Shown: piece after piece, positions 19,542 through 33,188 of the stretch
Numbering within the stretch: the stretch's first letter is position 1
How the letters are laid out: every line of letters begins with the position of its first letter
Assembly (NCBI RefSeq): GCF_026627505.1
Contig: NZ_JAPNLK010000015.1
Coordinates: 1-64,000, forward strand
Reading direction: 5' to 3'
Source of the DNA: Streptomyces sp. H27-H5
GTDB lineage: Bacteria > Actinomycetota > Actinomycetes > Streptomycetales > Streptomycetaceae
DNA: 64,000 nucleotides
The notes under the pieces: model-generated
Told to the model about the DNA's origin: nothing
The model's input: only the letters and a program-made list of their open reading frames with translations
The model's database searches: none
Made by a program: the position numbers and the translations under genes

Positions 19542-22500
19542 TCAGTCCATGTCGTCGAGGAGCGCGAAGAGTTCCTCGTCGCTCGCCCCGTCCAGGTCCT
19601 GGTGATCGGCCTCGTCCGGCTTGCCGCCGCCCGCCGAGTCGGCGATGTCCAACAGCTCCCGCAGCCGGCCGGTGATCTGGTCGAAGGCCTCCCGGTCCGA
19701 GGACGCGGCGTGAATGGCGGACTTCAACCGGTCGAGGTCCGACAGCACCGGAGTCGCCGCCGACACCTCCTCGACGGTGATCTGCCGGCGGAGGTACACG
19801 GCCAGGGCCGCCGGGTTCGGGTAGTCGAAGACGAGGGTGCTGGGCAGGCGCAGACCCGTCGCCGTGTTGAGCTGGTTGCGCAGTTCCACCGCGGTCAGCG
19901 AGTCGAAGCCCAGTTCCTGGAAGGCGCGGTCGGCGTCGATGCCGGTGTGGTCGGCGTGCCCGAGCACCCCGGCGACCTGACCGCGTACGAGATCCGTCAG
20001 CATCGCGAGCCGCTCCTCCTCCGGCAGGGCGCCCAGGCGCTCCGCCAGCGAGGGACCGTCCGTACCCGCCCCGGACCCGGAACCCGCGACCGCGCGGCGC
20101 GGACCGACCGGAGCCAGGTCCCGCAGCAGCGGCAGCAGGCGGTCGCCCTGCTTGCGCAGGGCCTCCACCGCGAGCCGGGTGACGGCCAGGACCGCCTCGC
20201 CGGTGCCGGGGGCCGCGTCGAAGAGGTCCATCGCGTCCGCCGAGGACAGCGGCAACAGGCCGAGCCGGGCGAGGCGACGCAGGTCGGCCTCTTCCAGCGA
20301 GCCGCTGAGGGTGCTGGCCTGGGCCCACAGGCCCCAGGCCAGCGAGGTGGCCGGCAGGCCGTTGGCCTGGCGGTACTGGGCGAGGGCGTCCAGGTAGGTA
20401 TTGCCCGCCGCGTAGTTGGCCTGCCCGGCGTTGCCGATCAGGCCGGCGATCGAGGAGTAGAGCACGAAGGCCGACAGGTCCAGGTCCTTGGTGAGGTCGT
20501 GCAGGTTCCACGCCGCGTCGACCTTGGGCGCCAGCACCTTCTCCAGCCGCTCCGGCGTCAGGTCCGACAGGACGGTGTCGTCCAGCACACCGGCCGTGTG
20601 GATCACCCCGGTGAGCGGCTGCTCCGCGGGGATCGCCGCCAACACCCCGGCCAGCGACTGCCGATCGGTGACGTCACAGGCCGCCACGGTGACCTCGGCA
20701 CCCAGCCCGGTCAGCTCCGTACGCAGCTCCTCGGCGCCCGGGGCGTCGATGCCGCGTCGGCTGAGGAGCAGCAGGTGCCGTGCGCCGTGTTCGGTGACCA
20801 GGTGGCGGGCCAGTACGCCGCCCAGCGCGCCGGTCGCGCCGGTGATCAGGGTCGTGCCCCGGTCCCAACGCGGCGTCACCGCCTGCGCGTCCTGACTCGT
20901 ACGGGCCAGACGCGGCACGAACAGCCGCTCCCCGCGCACCGCGATCTGCGGCTCGCCCGAGGCCAGGGCCGCGGCCGGCAGCGTGTCGCCGTCCAGGTCC
21001 ACCAGGACGATCCGCCCCGGGTTCTCCGTCTGCGCCACGCGCAGCAGACCCCACACACCCGCGTGCGTCAGATCGGTGACGGGCTCGCCGGCGGTGGCGA
21101 CGGCGCCCCGGGTGACCACCACCAGCGTGGAACTCTCGAATCGCTCGTCGCCCAGCCAGAACTGAGCCGAGGAGAGGGTCTCGCGCAACGCGGCCCGCGC
21201 GGCCTCGGCCGGCTCGCCCTCGACGGCGCCCGGAACGAGCACCACCGTGGCGGGCACCGGTCCGGCCGCCGCCACCGCCTCCAGATCGGCGTACGGGAGA
21301 CCACCGGGCACGGCGAGGTCACCGACCACGGCCCAGCCCGCCGCGGTGCCCGCGACCGGGTCGGAGGCCGGCAGGGCGTTCCACGCGACGCGGAACAGTC
21401 CGTCCCGGGCCGTCGACGCGGCCTCGCGCAGCGCCTCCTTCGACACCGGGCGCAGCAGCAGCGACTCGACGGTCGCCACCGGGGCGCCCGCCCCGTCGGC
21501 CACCGTCAGCGAGGCGGCCAGCGTGTCGGTGTCGCGCCCGGACAGCGTCAGCCGCACTCGCAGCACCGAGGCGCCCACGGCGTGGACGCTCACCCCGGAC
21601 CAGGAGAACGGCAGCCGCGCCTGCCCCGACTCGAAGGCGACTCCGGGCAGCAGTGGGTGCAGCGCCGCGTCCAGCAGCGCCGGGTGCAGCAGGAACCGCC
21701 CCGCGTCCGCCCGCCCGGCGTCCGGCAGCCGCACCTCGGCGTACACGTCGTCGCCCGCGGTCCACAGCCGCGTCAACCCCTGGAAGGCGGGGCCGTACGC
21801 GTAACCCAGCGCGTCGAGCCGTTCGTACACCCCGTCGAGGGACACCTCGGTCGCGCCGGCCGGCGGCCAGGCCGTCAGCGGCTCACCGGCGGCGCCGGCC
21901 GAGGCGGCCAGCACCCCGTTCGCGTTGAGCGTCCACGGCCGGTCGGCCGCCAGGTCGCCGTCGTCGGTCCGGGAGAAGATCTCCACGGTGCGGCGGCCCG
22001 TCCCGTCGGCCTCGCCGACCACGACCTGGACCTGCGTACCACCCTGCTCGGGCAGCACCAGCGGCGCCGACAGCATCAGCTCCTCGACCCGGTCCACCCC
22101 GAGCTGCTCGCCCGCCCGGGCCGCCAGCTCCACCAGCCCGGTGCCGGGGACCAACACCGTCCCGTACACCGCGTGCTCGGTCAGCCAGGCGTGGGTGCGG
22201 CGCGAGAGCCGGCCGGTGAACAGGTACTCGTCGCGGTGCGCCGACCCGACGGCCGCGCCCAGCAACGGGTGACCGGTGGCCGCCAGCCCCAGCCCGGCCG
22301 CGTCGGCCGGGGTCTCGGGGGCGTCCAGCCAGTACCGCTCGTGCTGGAAGGCGTACGTCGGCAGGTCGACGGTCCGCGCGCCCGGGAACAGCCTCGACCA
22401 GTCCGGCTTCGCCCCCCGCATCCGCAGCAGGGCCATCGCCGCGACGACGGTCTCCGTCTCGGGCCGGTCCCGGCGCAGCGCCGGGGCCAGCGCCCCGGCC

Positions 22501-25500
22501 TCCTGCTCCAGGGAACCCTGCGCGAGCGCCGTCAGCACCCCGTCGGGGCCCAACTCCAGGAAGTCGGTGACGCCCTGGGCCTCCAGATGACGGATGCCGT
22601 CGGCGAACCGCACGGCCTCCCGGATGTGGGTGGCCCAGTACTCCGGGGAGGTCAGCTGCTCGTCGGTGGCGAGGGTGCCGGTGACGTTGGAGACGACCGG
22701 GATGCGCGGCGGGTGGAACGTCAGCCCGCCGGCGACCTCGCGGAACTCCTCCAACACCTCGTCCATGTGCGGGGAGTGGAAGGCGTGCGAGACCGGCAGC
22801 CGCTTGGTGCGGGCGCCCTTGGCCCGCCAGGCGTCGCAGATCTCGTCGACGACCGCCGAGTCTCCGGAGATCACCATCGCGTCGGGGCCGTTGACCCCGG
22901 CGATCGCGACCGCGTTGCCGTACGGGGCGATCGAGGCGCGCACCGCCTCTTCGCCGGCCTGGATCGCGGCCATCGCTCCGCCCTCGCGGGCGGCCTGCAT
23001 CAGCCGGCCGCGCTCGGCGACCAGGCAGCAGGCGTCGCCCAGTTCGAGGACCCCCGCGAGGTGGGCGGCGGTCACCTCGCCGATGGAGTGGCCGAGCAGG
23101 TAGTCGGGGGTGAAGCCGTGGTGCTCGAACAGCCGGTACAGGGCCACCTCGATGGCGAACAGCGCGGCCTGGGTGAAGGAGGTCTGGTCGATCAGCGCCG
23201 AGTCCGCCGAGTGCTCCGGAGCGAACAGCACGTCCTTGATCGGGCGGGCCAGCTCCGAGTCGAACCGGGCACACACCTCGTCCAGCGCCCTCGCGAAGAC
23301 CGGATTCGCGGCGTACAGCTCGCGGCCCATGCCGAGCCGCTGGCTGCCCTGACCGGTGAAGAGGAACGCGGTCTTGCCGGGCCGGGCCGAGCGGCCCCGC
23401 ACGACGTTCGACGCGGACTCCCCGTGCGCCAGCGAGGACAGACCCCGGATCAGGGTCTCCCGGTCCGCGCCGACGACGGCCGCGCTGTGCTCCAGCACGG
23501 CGCGCCCGGTGGCCAGCGAGAAGCCGATGTCGGCCGGGGACAGCTCCGGGTGGTCGAGGACGAAGCGGTGCAGTCGCGCCGCCTGGGCCGCGACGGCCTT
23601 CTCGTCCTTGCCGGACACCAGCCACGGCAGCACACCGGCCGCCTCCGGCTCCGGGGCGGGTCCGCGCCGGGCGGGCGCCGCGGGCTGCTCGATGATGACG
23701 TGCGCGTTGGTGCCGCTGATGCCGAAGGAGGACACGCCCGCGCGGCGCGGTCGGCCCGCCTCGGGCCAGGGGGTCTCCTCGGTCAGCAGCGCCAGCGACC
23801 CCGCCTCCCAGTCCACGTGCGGGGACGGCTCGTCCACGTGCAGGGTCCGGGGCAGCACCCCGTGCCGCATCGCCTCGATCATCTTGATGACACCGCCGAC
23901 GCCGGCCGCGGCCTGGCTGTGCCCGATGTTCGACTTCAGGGACCCGAGGTACAGCGGCCGGTCCTCCGGCCGGTCCTGCCCGTACGTCGCCAGCAGGGCC
24001 TGCGCCTCGATCGGGTCACCGAGGGTGGTGCCGGTGCCGTGCGCCTCCACGGCGTCCACGTCGGCCGAGGCCAGACCGGCGTTGGCCAACGCCTGGCGGA
24101 TGACCCGCTCCTGCGCCGGCCCGTTGGGCGCGGTCAGGCCGTTGGACGCGCCGTCCTGGTTGACGGCCGTACCGCGGATCACCGCGAGCACGTTGTGTCC
24201 GTTGCGCTTGGCGTCGGAGAGCCGCTCGACGAGCAGCAGACCGACACCCTCGCTCCAGCCGGTGCCGTCGGCGCCCGCCGCGAAGGACTTGCAGCGCCCG
24301 TCGGGCGACAGGCCCCGCTGGCGGGAGAACTCCACGAAGGTGTTCGGACCGTTCATCACGGTCACGCCGCCCGCCAGCGCCAGATCGCATTCACCGGAGC
24401 GCAGCGCGTTCGCCGCGAGGTGCATGGCCACCAGCGAGGAGGAGCAGGCCGTGTCCACGGTGACCGCCGGACCCTCCAGCCCGTACGTGTAGGACAGCCG
24501 ACCGGAGATGACGCTGGACAGGTTGCCCGCGAGCAGGAAGCCCTCGAACTCCTCCGGCACCGACGGCAGCCGCGAGGCGTAGTCGTCGTACATGGCGCCG
24601 GTGAAGACGCCGGTGTGGGAACCGCGCAACAGCGCCGGGTCGATGCCCGCGCTCTCGAAGGTCTCCCACGCCGTCTCCAGCAGCAGCCGCTGCTGCGGGT
24701 CGGTCGCGGTCGCCTCGCGCGGGGAGATCCCGAAGAACTCCCGGTCGAAGAGGTCCGCCTCGTGCAGGAAGCCGCCCTCACGGACGTACGAGGTGCCCGT
24801 CCGCTCGGGGTCCGGGTCGTACAGGCCCTCCAGGTCCCAGCCGCGGTTCACCGGGAACGGACTGACCGCGTCCACCCCGTCGGCGACGAGCCGCCACAGG
24901 TCCTGCGGAGACCGCACCCCGCCCGGGAAGCGGCACGCCATCCCGACGATGGCGATCGGCTCGTCCGAGGCGCCCTTGGCGCGGGCCCTGACGGCCTTCG
25001 CCGGCGCGTCGTCCGCGGAGACCTTCGACAGCAGGTACGCGGCCAGCGCGCCCGGCGTCGGATGGTCGAACACCGCCGTCGCCGGGAGGCGCAGGCCGGT
25101 GGCCGACCCGAGCCGGTTGCGCAGGTCCACGCCGGCCATCGAGTCGAAGCCGATCTCGCTGAAGGCCCGCTCGGGGTCGATGGACGCGGCGCCCGCGTGA
25201 CCGAGCACCGAGGCGACCGTGGACCGCACGAGATCCCGTACCGCCTCCGCCCGCTTGTCCTCGGGGAGGCCGGCGATCTGCCCGGCCCAGCCCGACGCGG
25301 CGCCCGCGCCCGCCCCGGCCTGTCCGGCGCGGCGGGTCCGGGTGCGCACCAGCCCCCGGTACAGGGCGGGCGGCGTCTCGGAACCGGTGCGCAGCCGGGC
25401 CGGGTTCAGCGCGACCGGAACCAGCAGCGGTTCGGTGGCGTTCAGCGCCGCGTCGAACAGGGCCAGACCCTGCGCGGGGGTGAGCGGGGTCATGCCCGCC

Positions 25501-28500
25501 CGGTCCCAGCGGGCCAGGTCGGCGTCGGTGAGCCCGGCGCCCATGCCGTGACTGGAGTCCCACAGGCCCCAGGCCAGCGAGGTCGCGGCCAGACCGGCGG
25601 AGCGGCGGTGCGCGGCGAGGGCGTCCAGCCAGGTGTTGGCCGCCGCGTAGTTGCCCTGACCGGCGGTGCCGGTGACACCCGACACCGAGGAGAACAGGAC
25701 GAACGCCGCCAGGTCCAGGTCCCTGGTGAGCTCGTGAAGGTTCCAGGCCGCGTCCACCTTGGGCCGCAGCACCGAGGACACCTGCTCCGGGGTGAGGGAC
25801 TCGATCGTCGCGTCGTCCAGCACACCGGCCGTGTGCACCACGGCCGACAGCGGGTGCTCCGCGTCCACGGCCGTGAGCAGCGCGGCCACCGAGGCGCGGT
25901 CGGCGGCGTCCGCCGCGACCACCTTCACCTCGGCGCCGAGCGCGCCCAGTTCGGCCGCCAGCTCCCGCGCGCCCGGGGTGGCCGGGCCGCGCCGGCTGCT
26001 GAGCAGCAGGTGCCGGACCCCGTGCTCGGTGACGAGGTGGCGGGCGAAGAGCGCGCCGAGGCCGCCGGTGCCGCCGGTGACCAGGACGGTTCCCCCGGCC
26101 CCCAGGACGGGAACCTCGGGGGTCGCGATCGCCGCCGCACGGGCCAGCCGGGGGGCGAACGACTCGCCCGCGCGGACCGCGAGTTGGGGTTCACCGGTGG
26201 CGAGGGCCGCGGCGAGCGTCGCGTCGTCCGTCGCGCCGTCGGTGTCGACGAGCACGAGCCGGTCCGGGTGCTCGGACTGGGCGGAGCGGATCAGGCCCCA
26301 CAGCGGGGCCGCGTCCAGGTCGGTGACGTCCTCGCCGGGCAGTGCGGCGACCGCGCCGGCGGTGACGAACACCAGCCGGGAGTCGGCGAACCGTTCGTCG
26401 GCCAGCCACTCCTTGACCAGCGCCAGCGCCCGCAGGGTGGCCAGGTGCGCGCCCTCGGCGCCGGCGGCGCCGGAGCCCGCGTGCCGGACGAGTACGGTCG
26501 TCGCGCCCGCGGCCGGGGCCAGGTCCCCGCCCACCTCGGTCCAGTCGACCGACGCCCGGGCGGCGGTCACCGGCTGCCACCGCACCTCGTACAACGAGTC
26601 GTTCGCGCCGTCCGCGACCGAGGTCAGGGCCTCCTTGGCGACCGGGCGCAACGTCAGCGCGTCCACGTCCGCGACGGGCGCGCCCGCCCCGTCCGCCAGC
26701 GTCAGACGGTACGTGTCGGTCCCGGCGGGGGAGATCCGCACCCGCAGCTCGGCGGCGCCCGCCGCGTGCAGCGAGATCCCCGACCAGGCGAACGGCAGCC
26801 GGATCCGGTCGCTCTCGCCCTCCACGGCCGCGTCCAGCACCAGCGGGTGCAACACCGAGTCGAACAGCGCCGGGTGGACGCCGAACCGGCCGGCGCTCTC
26901 CCGGTGCGCCCCGGGCAGCCGCACCTCGGCGTAGAGGTCCTCGCCGGCGCGCCAGAGCGCCGTCAGGCCCTGGAAGGCGGGGCCGTACGCGTACCCCAGG
27001 GCGGCGAGCCGCTCGTACACGCCGTCCAGCGGCTCGGCGCTCGCGCCGGCCGGCGGCCACGCGGACAGGTCAGCGTCCTCGGCCGGTACGACGGCCTCCG
27101 CGAGGGCGCCCGTCGCGTGCCGGGTCCACGGTCGTGCCGCGCCCTCGCCGCCGTCGGGACGGGCGTGGACGGAGAAGGGCCGCACCCCGGACGCGTCCGG
27201 GGCGCCCACCGCGACCTGTACCCGTACGGCCTCGCGTCCGACGAGCGGCAGCGGGGCCTCCAGGGTCAGTTCCTCGACACGGGTGACGCCGAGGTGGTCG
27301 CCGGCCGCCACGGCCAGCTCCAGGAACGCCGTCGCGGGCACCAGCACGGTCGTGCCGATCGCGTGGTCCGCGAGCCACGGGTGGGAGCCCACCGAGAGCC
27401 GGCCGGTGAACAGGGCGTCCTCGCGGTCCGCGAACTCCACGCTCGTGGAGAGCAACGGGTGCTCCGAGGCGTCCAGCCCCAGGCTGCGCGCGTCGGTGGA
27501 CGTGGTCGGCGCGAGCCAGTACCGCTCGCGCTGGAAGGCGTACGTCGGCAGCGGGGCCGGCGTCGCGCCCGGGAAGAAGGTCCAGGCGTCGAAGCTGCCA
27601 CCGGCGGTCCACACCCGGGCCAGGCCGGCCGCGAGCGTGTCGGCCTCGGGGCGGCCCGCGCGCAGCAGCGGCACGGCCACGGCCCCGGTGTCCTCCAGCG
27701 CGCCCTGCGCCAGGGCGGTCAGTACGGCGTCCGGGCCGACCTCGACGAACAGGGTCGTACCCTGCGCGGCCAGCTCGCGGACGGCGTCCAGGAACCGCAC
27801 GGCGGCACGGATCTGCCCGGCCCAGTAGTCGGGGGAGGTCAGTTCGGCCTCGGTGGCGACCGCACCGGTGACGGTGGAGACGATCGGGATCGCCGGCGCC
27901 GCGAAGGCGGCGTCGGCCGCGACCGCGCGGAACTCCTCCAGGATCGCGTCCATGTGCGGGGAGTGGAAGGCGTGCGAGACGGTCAGGCGCTTCGTCTTGC
28001 GACCCTGCTCCCGCCACCGCGCGGCGACGGCCTCGGCGGCGTCCTCGTCACCGGAGATCACCACGGAGGACGGACCGTTGACGGCGGCGACGGACACCGC
28101 GTCCTCGAGGCCCGCGAGGGAGGCGGCGATCTCCGCCTCCGTGCCCTGGACGGCGATCATGGCGCCGCCGGGACGGGCCGACTGCATCAGCCGGCCGCGG
28201 GCGGCCACCAGCCTCGCGGCGTCCGCCAGGGTCAGCACCCCGGCGGCGTGCGCGGCGGACAGCTCGCCGATCGAGTGCCCGGCCAGCAGCGCGGGCACCA
28301 CCCCGTGGTGCTCCAGCAGCCGGAACAGGGCCGTCTCCACCGCGAACAGGGCGGGCTGCGTGTAGGTGGTCTCGTCCAGCAGCGCGGCGTCGGAGCTGCC
28401 CTCCGCCGCGAAGAGCACCTCGCGCAGCGGGCGCTCCAACAGCCCCTCGAAGGCGGCGAACACCGCGTCGAGGGTGCGGGCGAAGACGGGGTGGCGGGCG

Positions 28501-31500
28501 TACAGGTCACGGCCCATGCCGAGCCGCTGGGCGCCCTGGCCGGTGAAGAGGAAGGCGGTCCGGCCGGCGCTCGGGGCAGCGCCGGTGACGACGGCGGGCG
28601 CGTCGGAGCCCGCGATCAGCGCGTCGAGCCCCGCGAGCAGGGCGTCGCGGTCCTCGGCGAGGACGACGGCGCGCTGCTCGAAGGCGGTACGGGTGGCCGC
28701 GAGCGCCAGCCCGACGTCCGCGAGGTCCGTGTCGGGAGCGGCGGCGTGGACGCGCAGCCGCTCGGCCTGGGCGCGCAGCGCCTTCGGGTCGCGGGCCGAC
28801 AGCAGCCAGGGCGCGGGAAGTTCCGGCGCGGCCGGGGCCTCGACGGAGGTCGCGGTCGCGGGCACCGTCTCGGGGGCCTGCTCGATGACGACGTGGGCGT
28901 TGGTCCCGCTGATCCCGAAGGAGGAGACGGCGGCGCGGCGCGGCCGACCGGTCTCGGGCCACGCCCGTTCCCCGGTGAGCAGCTCCACGGCGCCCGCCGA
29001 CCAGTCCACGTGCGGGGACGGCTCGTCCACGTGCAGGGTCCTGGGCAGTACGCCGTGGCGGATCGCCTGGACCATCTTGATGACGCCGCCGACGCCGGCC
29101 GCCGCCTGCGCGTGGCCGATGTTCGACTTCAGCGAGCCGAGGAACACCGGGGCCAGGCCCTCGCGGTCGCTGCCGTAGGTGGCCATGACGGCCTCGGCCT
29201 CGATCGGGTCGCCGAGCCTGGTTCCGGTGCCGTGCGCCTCCACGGCGTCCACGTCCGAGCCGGTGAGGCCCGAGTCGGCCAGGGCCTGGCGGATGACCCG
29301 CTGCTGCGCGAGTCCGCTGGGGGCGGTCAGGCCGTTGGAGGCGCCGTCCTGGTTGATGGCGGAGCCGCGCAGCACCGCGAGGACGGTGTGTCCGTTGCGT
29401 TCGGCGTCGGAGAGCCGCTCCACGAGCAGCAGGCCCACGCCCTCGGACCAGCCGGTGCCGTCGGCGCCCGCGGCGAAGGACTTGCAGCGGCCGTCGGGGG
29501 CGAGCCCGCGCTGGCGGGAGAACTCCACGAACATGCCGGGGGACGCCATGACCGTCGCGCCGCCCGCCAGGGCCAGGTTGGTCTCGCCCGACCGCAGCGA
29601 ACGGATCGCGAGGTGCAGGGCGACCAGCGAGGAGGAGCAGGCGGTGTCGGTGGTCACCGCAGGGCCGAGCAGCCCCAACTGGTAGGCGATCCGGCCCGAC
29701 ATCACGCTGGTGGTGCTGCCGGTGAGCACCGAGCCCTGGACGCTCTCGGGGGCCTCGTACATCCGGGGCCCGTACTCCAGCGCCGTCGCGCCGACGAACA
29801 CGCCGGTCCGGGAGCCGTGCAGGGACTCCGGGCGGATCCCGGAGCGCTCGACGGCCTCCCAGGCGGTCTCCAGCAGGAGCCGCTGCTGCGGGTCCATCGC
29901 GAGGGCCTCGCGCGGCGAGATGCCGAAGAAGCCGGCGTCGAACTCGGCCGCCTCGTGCAGGAAGCCGCCGCGCCGCACCGCGCTCTTGCCCGGGCGGTCG
30001 GGGTCGGCGTCGTACAGGTCCTCGTCCCAGCCGCGGTCGACGGGGAACCCGGAGACGGCGTCGCCGCCCTCCGCGACCAGCTTCCACAGCTCGTCGGGGG
30101 AGGAGATCCCGCCCGGGAACCGGCAGGCCATGCCGACGATCGCGATGGGCTCGTCGGCGTCGGCGGGACGGGTGAACTCCTCGGCCGACACGGCCGCCCC
30201 GGCCAGCTCGGCCCCGATGAACGAGGTGAGCGCCAGCGGCGTCGGGTGGTCGAACAGCAGCCCGCCGGGCAGCCGCAGGCCGGTGGCCTCGGCCAGCGCC
30301 TTGCGCAGCTCGGTGGTCATCATCGAGCTGAAACCGAGCTTCTGGAACGGGGTCCGCTGCTCCAGCACCTCGTCCGGCCCGTACTCCAGGATCGCGGTGA
30401 CGTGCGAGGTGACCAGCTCGGAGACGGCGCGGTCCCGCTCCGCCTCGGACAGCCGGGCGAGGCGCGCGCCGAGTGCGCCGCGCGGTCCGGCGGCCGGCTC
30501 CTCGGCGGTGTCGGCCCCCGGGAGGGGCAGCGGGGCCGACGTGCGGGCGGCGGCGTCGAACCAGTGCCGGCGGCGCTGGAACGCGTACGTGGGCAGGGAG
30601 ACCCGGCGGGCGCCGGTCCCCGCGTACAGCACACTCCAATCGACGTCGGCGCCGAGCGTGAACGCGGTCGCGACGGCGGTCAGCAGCGTCTGTACCTCGG
30701 GGCGCCCCGCACGGAGTGCCGGGGTGCCCTCGGCGAGGGCGCTGAGGACGGCGTCGGGGCCGATCTCCAGGAAGGTCTCGGCGCCCAGCGACCTCAGGGT
30801 GGCGACCGCGTCCGCGAACCGGACGGCGCCGCGGACCTGGTCGGTCCAGTAGCAGGGGGTGCGCAGGTCGTCGCCGGAGGCGAGTTCGCCGGTGAGGGTG
30901 GAGACGACGGGGATCCGCGGCTCGTTGTAGGTGAGGCCCTTCGCCACCTTGTGGAAGGGCTTGAGCATCGCGTCCATGTGGGGGGAGTGGAAGGCGTGCG
31001 AGACCGTCAGGCGCTTGGTCTTGCGGCCCCGTTCGGCGAGCTTTCCCGCGACCTTGAGGGCGGCTTCCTCATCGCCGGAGACGACGACGGAGGTCGGGCC
31101 GTTGACGGCGGCGATCGAGAGCCGGTCCTCCAGGCCTTCGAGGAGCGGCAGCACCTCCGCCTCCGTGGCCTGGACGGCGATCATGGCGCCGCCGGTGGGC
31201 AGGGCCTGCATCAGCCGCGCCCGGGAGGCGACGAGCTTCGCCGCGTCCGGCAGGGACAGGATCCCCGCCACGTGCGCGGCGGCGAGTTCCCCGATGGAGT
31301 GGCCCGCGACATGGGACGGGGCCAGACCCCAGGACTCCACGAGCCGGTAGAGGGCCACCTCCACCGCGAACAGCGCGGGCTGGGTGTTGCCCGTCTCGTC
31401 GAGCGCCTCACCGGAGGCGATGACCTCGCGGATCGAGCGCTTCAGCAGCGGGTCCAGCGCCCCGGCGACCGCGTCGAAGGCCTCCGCGAACACCGGGAAG

Positions 31501-33188
31501 GCCGCGTACAGTTCCTCGCCCATCCCCGGACGCTGCGCGCCCTGGCCGGTGAAGAGGAACGCGGTCGTGCCCGCGGCGGGCGCGCCCCGGACCACCCCCG
31601 CGCCCGGCCGTCCCTCGGCCAGCGCCCGCAGCCCCTCCACCAGCGCCGACCGGTCCGTGCCGACCACGACCGCGCGCTCCTCGAAGGCCGTGCGGGTGGT
31701 CGCCAGCGAGAAGGCGGTGTCCACCAGGTCGGGGGCGCCGTCGGCGGCGGCGAACGCGGCCAGCCGGCCGGCCTGCGCGCGCAGCGCCTCGTCCGACCGG
31801 GCCGACAGCACCCAGGGCAGCGCCTCGGTGGCCGCCTCGGTGGGCTCCTGCGGCGCGGGGACGGCGGGCCCCTCGGTGACCACGACGTGCGCGTTCGTGC
31901 CGCCCATGCCGAAGGAGCTGACGCCCGCCGCCAACGGGCGCTCCGGGTGCGGCCAGGCGGAGTGCTCGCGCTGCACCGCCAGTCCCAGCGCGTCCAGCGG
32001 GATCCGCGGGTTCGGGGTCGCGAAGTTCAGGCTGGCGGGCAGCTCGCGGTGGGTGATGCTCAGCAGCGTCTTGATCAGGCCCGCGATGCCCGCGGCGCCC
32101 TCCAGGTGTCCGATGTTGGTCTTGACGGAACCGACGCGCAGCGGGTCCCCGGGCGCCCGGTCCGCGCCCAGCGCCGCGCCGAGCGCGGCGGCCTCGATCG
32201 GGTCGCCGACGGGCGTGCCGGTGCCGTGCAGTTCGACGTACTGGACCTGCTCGCCGGCGCCGAGCGCGGCCCGCTCGTGGGCCAGGCGCACCACCTGCTC
32301 CTGCGCGGCCGCGCTCGGCACGGTCAGACCTCCGGGCGTGGCACCGTCGTTGTTGACGGCGCTCGCGCGGATCACGCCGTGGACGTGGTCGCCGTCCGCG
32401 AGGGCGAGCGAGAGCGGCTTGAGGACCAGGACCCCGCCGCCCTCGCCGGGCACGAAGCCGTTGGCGCGGGAGTCGAAGGTGTACGTGACCCCGTCGGGGG
32501 AGAGCGCGCCGAAACGTTCCTCCGTGGTGGCGTTCTCCGTCAGCAGGTTCAGGTTCACACCCGCCGCGAGCGCGAGCACGGACTCCCCGGCCCGCAGGCT
32601 CTCGCAGGCGAGGTGCACCGCGACGAGCGAGGACGACTGCGCGGAGTCCACGGTGAGGCTGGGACCCTGGAGACCCAGGTGGTAGGAGACCCGGTTCGCG
32701 ATGACGCCGCGGTTCACCCCGGTCATCGTGTGCGGGGTGATCGCCTCGGTGCCGTACTGGTACAGCAGGTTCGTGTAGTCGTCGCGCAGGGTGCCCACGA
32801 ACACCGAGGTACGGCTGCCGCGCAGCGCCTCGGGCACGATGCCCGCGTCCTCCAGGGCCTCCCAGGCCAACTCCAGTACGAGCCGCTGCTGCGGGTCCAT
32901 CGCCGCGGCCTCGCGCGGCGAGATCCCGAAGAAACGGGCGTCGAACCGGTCCACCCCGTCCAGGAACGCGCCGCGCTGCCGGCCGTCACCGGGCGCCGCG
33001 TCCTCGGGTACGCCCCAACGGCCCGGCGGCACCTCGTCGACGGCACCTCGCCCGCTCCGCAGGAGCTCCCAGAACGCGGCCGGGCCGTCGGCTCCGGGGA
33101 GCCGGCAGGACAGCCCCACGACAGCGATCTGCTCCACCTTCTCGGTGTGCGCCCCGGCTGCTACAGGATTCCGCTCACTGGTCACCAC
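19542..33188 (-). CDS. cpkA: Type I polyketide synthase, loading module plus modules 1 and 2 (CpkA-like)
   Basis: 4548 residues. Loading module: KSQ (VDSAQSSSL, Gln184 replacing the active Cys), AT (Ser631, HAFH), ACP (near 954, with GFSSM instead of GFDSM). KSQ domains decarboxylate malonyl-ACP, so the starter should be acetyl. Module 1: KS (Cys1184), AT (Ser1639, malonyl), DH (His1942; Asp2110/His2114 intact; the HxxxG glycine is Thr), KR (near 2370, LDD), ACP (Ser2683). Module 2: KS (Cys2915), AT (Ser3368, malonyl), DH (His3672, Asp3840), KR (near 4113, LDD), ACP (Ser4430). Residues after about 4465 form a helical docking domain with an acidic tail. No ER domain occurs. The start is taken as the first of two tandem GTG codons (33186-33188), with AAGGGG upstream. 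It diverges from cpkD. Confidence 0.95.
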   Translation of the reverse strand: MVTSERNPVAAGAHTEKVEQIAVVGLSCRLPGADGPAAFWELLRSGRGAVDEVPPGRWGVPEDAAPGDGRQRGAFLDGVDRFDARFFGISPREAAAMDPQQRLVLELAWEALEDAGIVPEALRGSRTSVFVGTLRDDYTNLLYQYGTEAITPHTMTGVNRGVIANRVSYHLGLQGPSLTVDSAQSSSLVAVHLACESLRAGESVLALAAGVNLNLLTENATTEERFGALSPDGVTYTFDSRANGFVPGEGGGVLVLKPLSLALADGDHVHGVIRASAVNNDGATPGGLTVPSAAAQEQVVRLAHERAALGAGEQVQYVELHGTGTPVGDPIEAAALGAALGADRAPGDPLRVGSVKTNIGHLEGAAGIAGLIKTLLSITHRELPASLNFATPNPRIPLDALGLAVQREHSAWPHPERPLAAGVSSFGMGGTNAHVVVTEGPAVPAPQEPTEAATEALPWVLSARSDEALRAQAGRLAAFAAADGAPDLVDTAFSLATTRTAFEERAVVVGTDRSALVEGLRALAEGRPGAGVVRGAPAAGTTAFLFTGQGAQRPGMGEELYAAFPVFAEAFDAVAGALDPLLKRSIREVIASGEALDETGNTQPALFAVEVALYRLVESWGLAPSHVAGHSIGELAAAHVAGILSLPDAAKLVASRARLMQALPTGGAMIAVQATEAEVLPLLEGLEDRLSIAAVNGPTSVVVSGDEEAALKVAGKLAERGRKTKRLTVSHAFHSPHMDAMLKPFHKVAKGLTYNEPRIPVVSTLTGELASGDDLRTPCYWTDQVRGAVRFADAVATLRSLGAETFLEIGPDAVLSALAEGTPALRAGRPEVQTLLTAVATAFTLGADVDWSVLYAGTGARRVSLPTYAFQRRRHWFDAAARTSAPLPLPGADTAEEPAAGPRGALGARLARLSEAERDRAVSELVTSHVTAILEYGPDEVLEQRTPFQKLGFSSMMTTELRKALAEATGLRLPGGLLFDHPTPLALTSFIGAELAGAAVSAEEFTRPADADEPIAIVGMACRFPGGISSPDELWKLVAEGGDAVSGFPVDRGWDEDLYDADPDRPGKSAVRRGGFLHEAAEFDAGFFGISPREALAMDPQQRLLLETAWEAVERSGIRPESLHGSRTGVFVGATALEYGPRMYEAPESVQGSVLTGSTTSVMSGRIAYQLGLLGPAVTTDTACSSSLVALHLAIRSLRSGETNLALAGGATVMASPGMFVEFSRQRGLAPDGRCKSFAAGADGTGWSEGVGLLLVERLSDAERNGHTVLAVLRGSAINQDGASNGLTAPSGLAQQRVIRQALADSGLTGSDVDAVEAHGTGTRLGDPIEAEAVMATYGSDREGLAPVFLGSLKSNIGHAQAAAGVGGVIKMVQAIRHGVLPRTLHVDEPSPHVDWSAGAVELLTGERAWPETGRPRRAAVSSFGISGTNAHVVIEQAPETVPATATSVEAPAAPELPAPWLLSARDPKALRAQAERLRVHAAAPDTDLADVGLALAATRTAFEQRAVVLAEDRDALLAGLDALIAGSDAPAVVTGAAPSAGRTAFLFTGQGAQRLGMGRDLYARHPVFARTLDAVFAAFEGLLERPLREVLFAAEGSSDAALLDETTYTQPALFAVETALFRLLEHHGVVPALLAGHSIGELSAAHAAGVLTLADAARLVAARGRLMQSARPGGAMIAVQGTEAEIAASLAGLEDAVSVAAVNGPSSVVISGDEDAAEAVAARWREQGRKTKRLTVSHAFHSPHMDAILEEFRAVAADAAFAAPAIPIVSTVTGAVATEAELTSPDYWAGQIRAAVRFLDAVRELAAQGTTLFVEVGPDAVLTALAQGALEDTGAVAVPLLRAGRPEADTLAAGLARVWTAGGSFDAWTFFPGATPAPLPTYAFQRERYWLAPTTSTDARSLGLDASEHPLLSTSVEFADREDALFTGRLSVGSHPWLADHAIGTTVLVPATAFLELAVAAGDHLGVTRVEELTLEAPLPLVGREAVRVQVAVGAPDASGVRPFSVHARPDGGEGAARPWTRHATGALAEAVVPAEDADLSAWPPAGASAEPLDGVYERLAALGYAYGPAFQGLTALWRAGEDLYAEVRLPGAHRESAGRFGVHPALFDSVLHPLVLDAAVEGESDRIRLPFAWSGISLHAAGAAELRVRISPAGTDTYRLTLADGAGAPVADVDALTLRPVAKEALTSVADGANDSLYEVRWQPVTAARASVDWTEVGGDLAPAAGATTVLVRHAGSGAAGAEGAHLATLRALALVKEWLADERFADSRLVFVTAGAVAALPGEDVTDLDAAPLWGLIRSAQSEHPDRLVLVDTDGATDDATLAAALATGEPQLAVRAGESFAPRLARAAAIATPEVPVLGAGGTVLVTGGTGGLGALFARHLVTEHGVRHLLLSSRRGPATPGARELAAELGALGAEVKVVAADAADRASVAALLTAVDAEHPLSAVVHTAGVLDDATIESLTPEQVSSVLRPKVDAAWNLHELTRDLDLAAFVLFSSVSGVTGTAGQGNYAAANTWLDALAAHRRSAGLAATSLAWGLWDSSHGMGAGLTDADLARWDRAGMTPLTPAQGLALFDAALNATEPLLVPVALNPARLRTGSETPPALYRGLVRTRTRRAGQAGAGAGAASGWAGQIAGLPEDKRAEAVRDLVRSTVASVLGHAGAASIDPERAFSEIGFDSMAGVDLRNRLGSATGLRLPATAVFDHPTPGALAAYLLSKVSADDAPAKAVRARAKGASDEPIAIVGMACRFPGGVRSPQDLWRLVADGVDAVSPFPVNRGWDLEGLYDPDPERTGTSYVREGGFLHEADLFDREFFGISPREATATDPQQRLLLETAWETFESAGIDPALLRGSHTGVFTGAMYDDYASRLPSVPEEFEGFLLAGNLSSVISGRLSYTYGLEGPAVTVDTACSSSLVAMHLAANALRSGECDLALAGGVTVMNGPNTFVEFSRQRGLSPDGRCKSFAAGADGTGWSEGVGLLLVERLSDAKRNGHNVLAVIRGTAVNQDGASNGLTAPNGPAQERVIRQALANAGLASADVDAVEAHGTGTTLGDPIEAQALLATYGQDRPEDRPLYLGSLKSNIGHSQAAAGVGGVIKMIEAMRHGVLPRTLHVDEPSPHVDWEAGSLALLTEETPWPEAGRPRRAGVSSFGISGTNAHVIIEQPAAPARRGPAPEPEAAGVLPWLVSGKDEKAVAAQAARLHRFVLDHPELSPADIGFSLATGRAVLEHSAAVVGADRETLIRGLSSLAHGESASNVVRGRSARPGKTAFLFTGQGSQRLGMGRELYAANPVFARALDEVCARFDSELARPIKDVLFAPEHSADSALIDQTSFTQAALFAIEVALYRLFEHHGFTPDYLLGHSIGEVTAAHLAGVLELGDACCLVAERGRLMQAAREGGAMAAIQAGEEAVRASIAPYGNAVAIAGVNGPDAMVISGDSAVVDEICDAWRAKGARTKRLPVSHAFHSPHMDEVLEEFREVAGGLTFHPPRIPVVSNVTGTLATDEQLTSPEYWATHIREAVRFADGIRHLEAQGVTDFLELGPDGVLTALAQGSLEQEAGALAPALRRDRPETETVVAAMALLRMRGAKPDWSRLFPGARTVDLPTYAFQHERYWLDAPETPADAAGLGLAATGHPLLGAAVGSAHRDEYLFTGRLSRRTHAWLTEHAVYGTVLVPGTGLVELAARAGEQLGVDRVEELMLSAPLVLPEQGGTQVQVVVGEADGTGRRTVEIFSRTDDGDLAADRPWTLNANGVLAASAGAAGEPLTAWPPAGATEVSLDGVYERLDALGYAYGPAFQGLTRLWTAGDDVYAEVRLPDAGRADAGRFLLHPALLDAALHPLLPGVAFESGQARLPFSWSGVSVHAVGASVLRVRLTLSGRDTDTLAASLTVADGAGAPVATVESLLLRPVSKEALREAASTARDGLFRVAWNALPASDPVAGTAAGWAVVGDLAVPGGLPYADLEAVAAAGPVPATVVLVPGAVEGEPAEAARAALRETLSSAQFWLGDERFESSTLVVVTRGAVATAGEPVTDLTHAGVWGLLRVAQTENPGRIVLVDLDGDTLPAAALASGEPQIAVRGERLFVPRLARTSQDAQAVTPRWDRGTTLITGATGALGGVLARHLVTEHGARHLLLLSRRGIDAPGAEELRTELTGLGAEVTVAACDVTDRQSLAGVLAAIPAEQPLTGVIHTAGVLDDTVLSDLTPERLEKVLAPKVDAAWNLHDLTKDLDLSAFVLYSSIAGLIGNAGQANYAAGNTYLDALAQYRQANGLPATSLAWGLWAQASTLSGSLEEADLRRLARLGLLPLSSADAMDLFDAAPGTGEAVLAVTRLAVEALRKQGDRLLPLLRDLAPVGPRRAVAGSGSGAGTDGPSLAERLGALPEEERLAMLTDLVRGQVAGVLGHADHTGIDADRAFQELGFDSLTAVELRNQLNTATGLRLPSTLVFDYPNPAALAVYLRRQITVEEVSAATPVLSDLDRLKSAIHAASSDREAFDQITGRLRELLDIADSAGGGKPDEADHQDLDGASDEELFALLDDMD
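20750..21056. repeat. 307-bp near-identical repeat, copy in KR of module 2
   Basis: Partner of 15143-15449. Similarity continues at a lower level into the KR core on the left (towards 20461). Confidence 0.8.
30975..31225. repeat. 251-bp near-identical repeat, copy in AT of loading module
   Basis: Partner of 6442-6692, 24533 bp away. Both ends stop sharply against diverged AT sequence. Confidence 0.85.

Noticed and set aside
19542..33188. Enoyl reductase domains in the PKS
   Set aside because: The stretches between DH and KR contain only the KR structural subdomain; no ER NADPH motif was found in any module.
19542..33188. The loading KS as a normal condensing KS
   Set aside because: Its active-site position is Gln184 in SAQSSS, the KSQ signature, and it sits at the very start of the assembly line.
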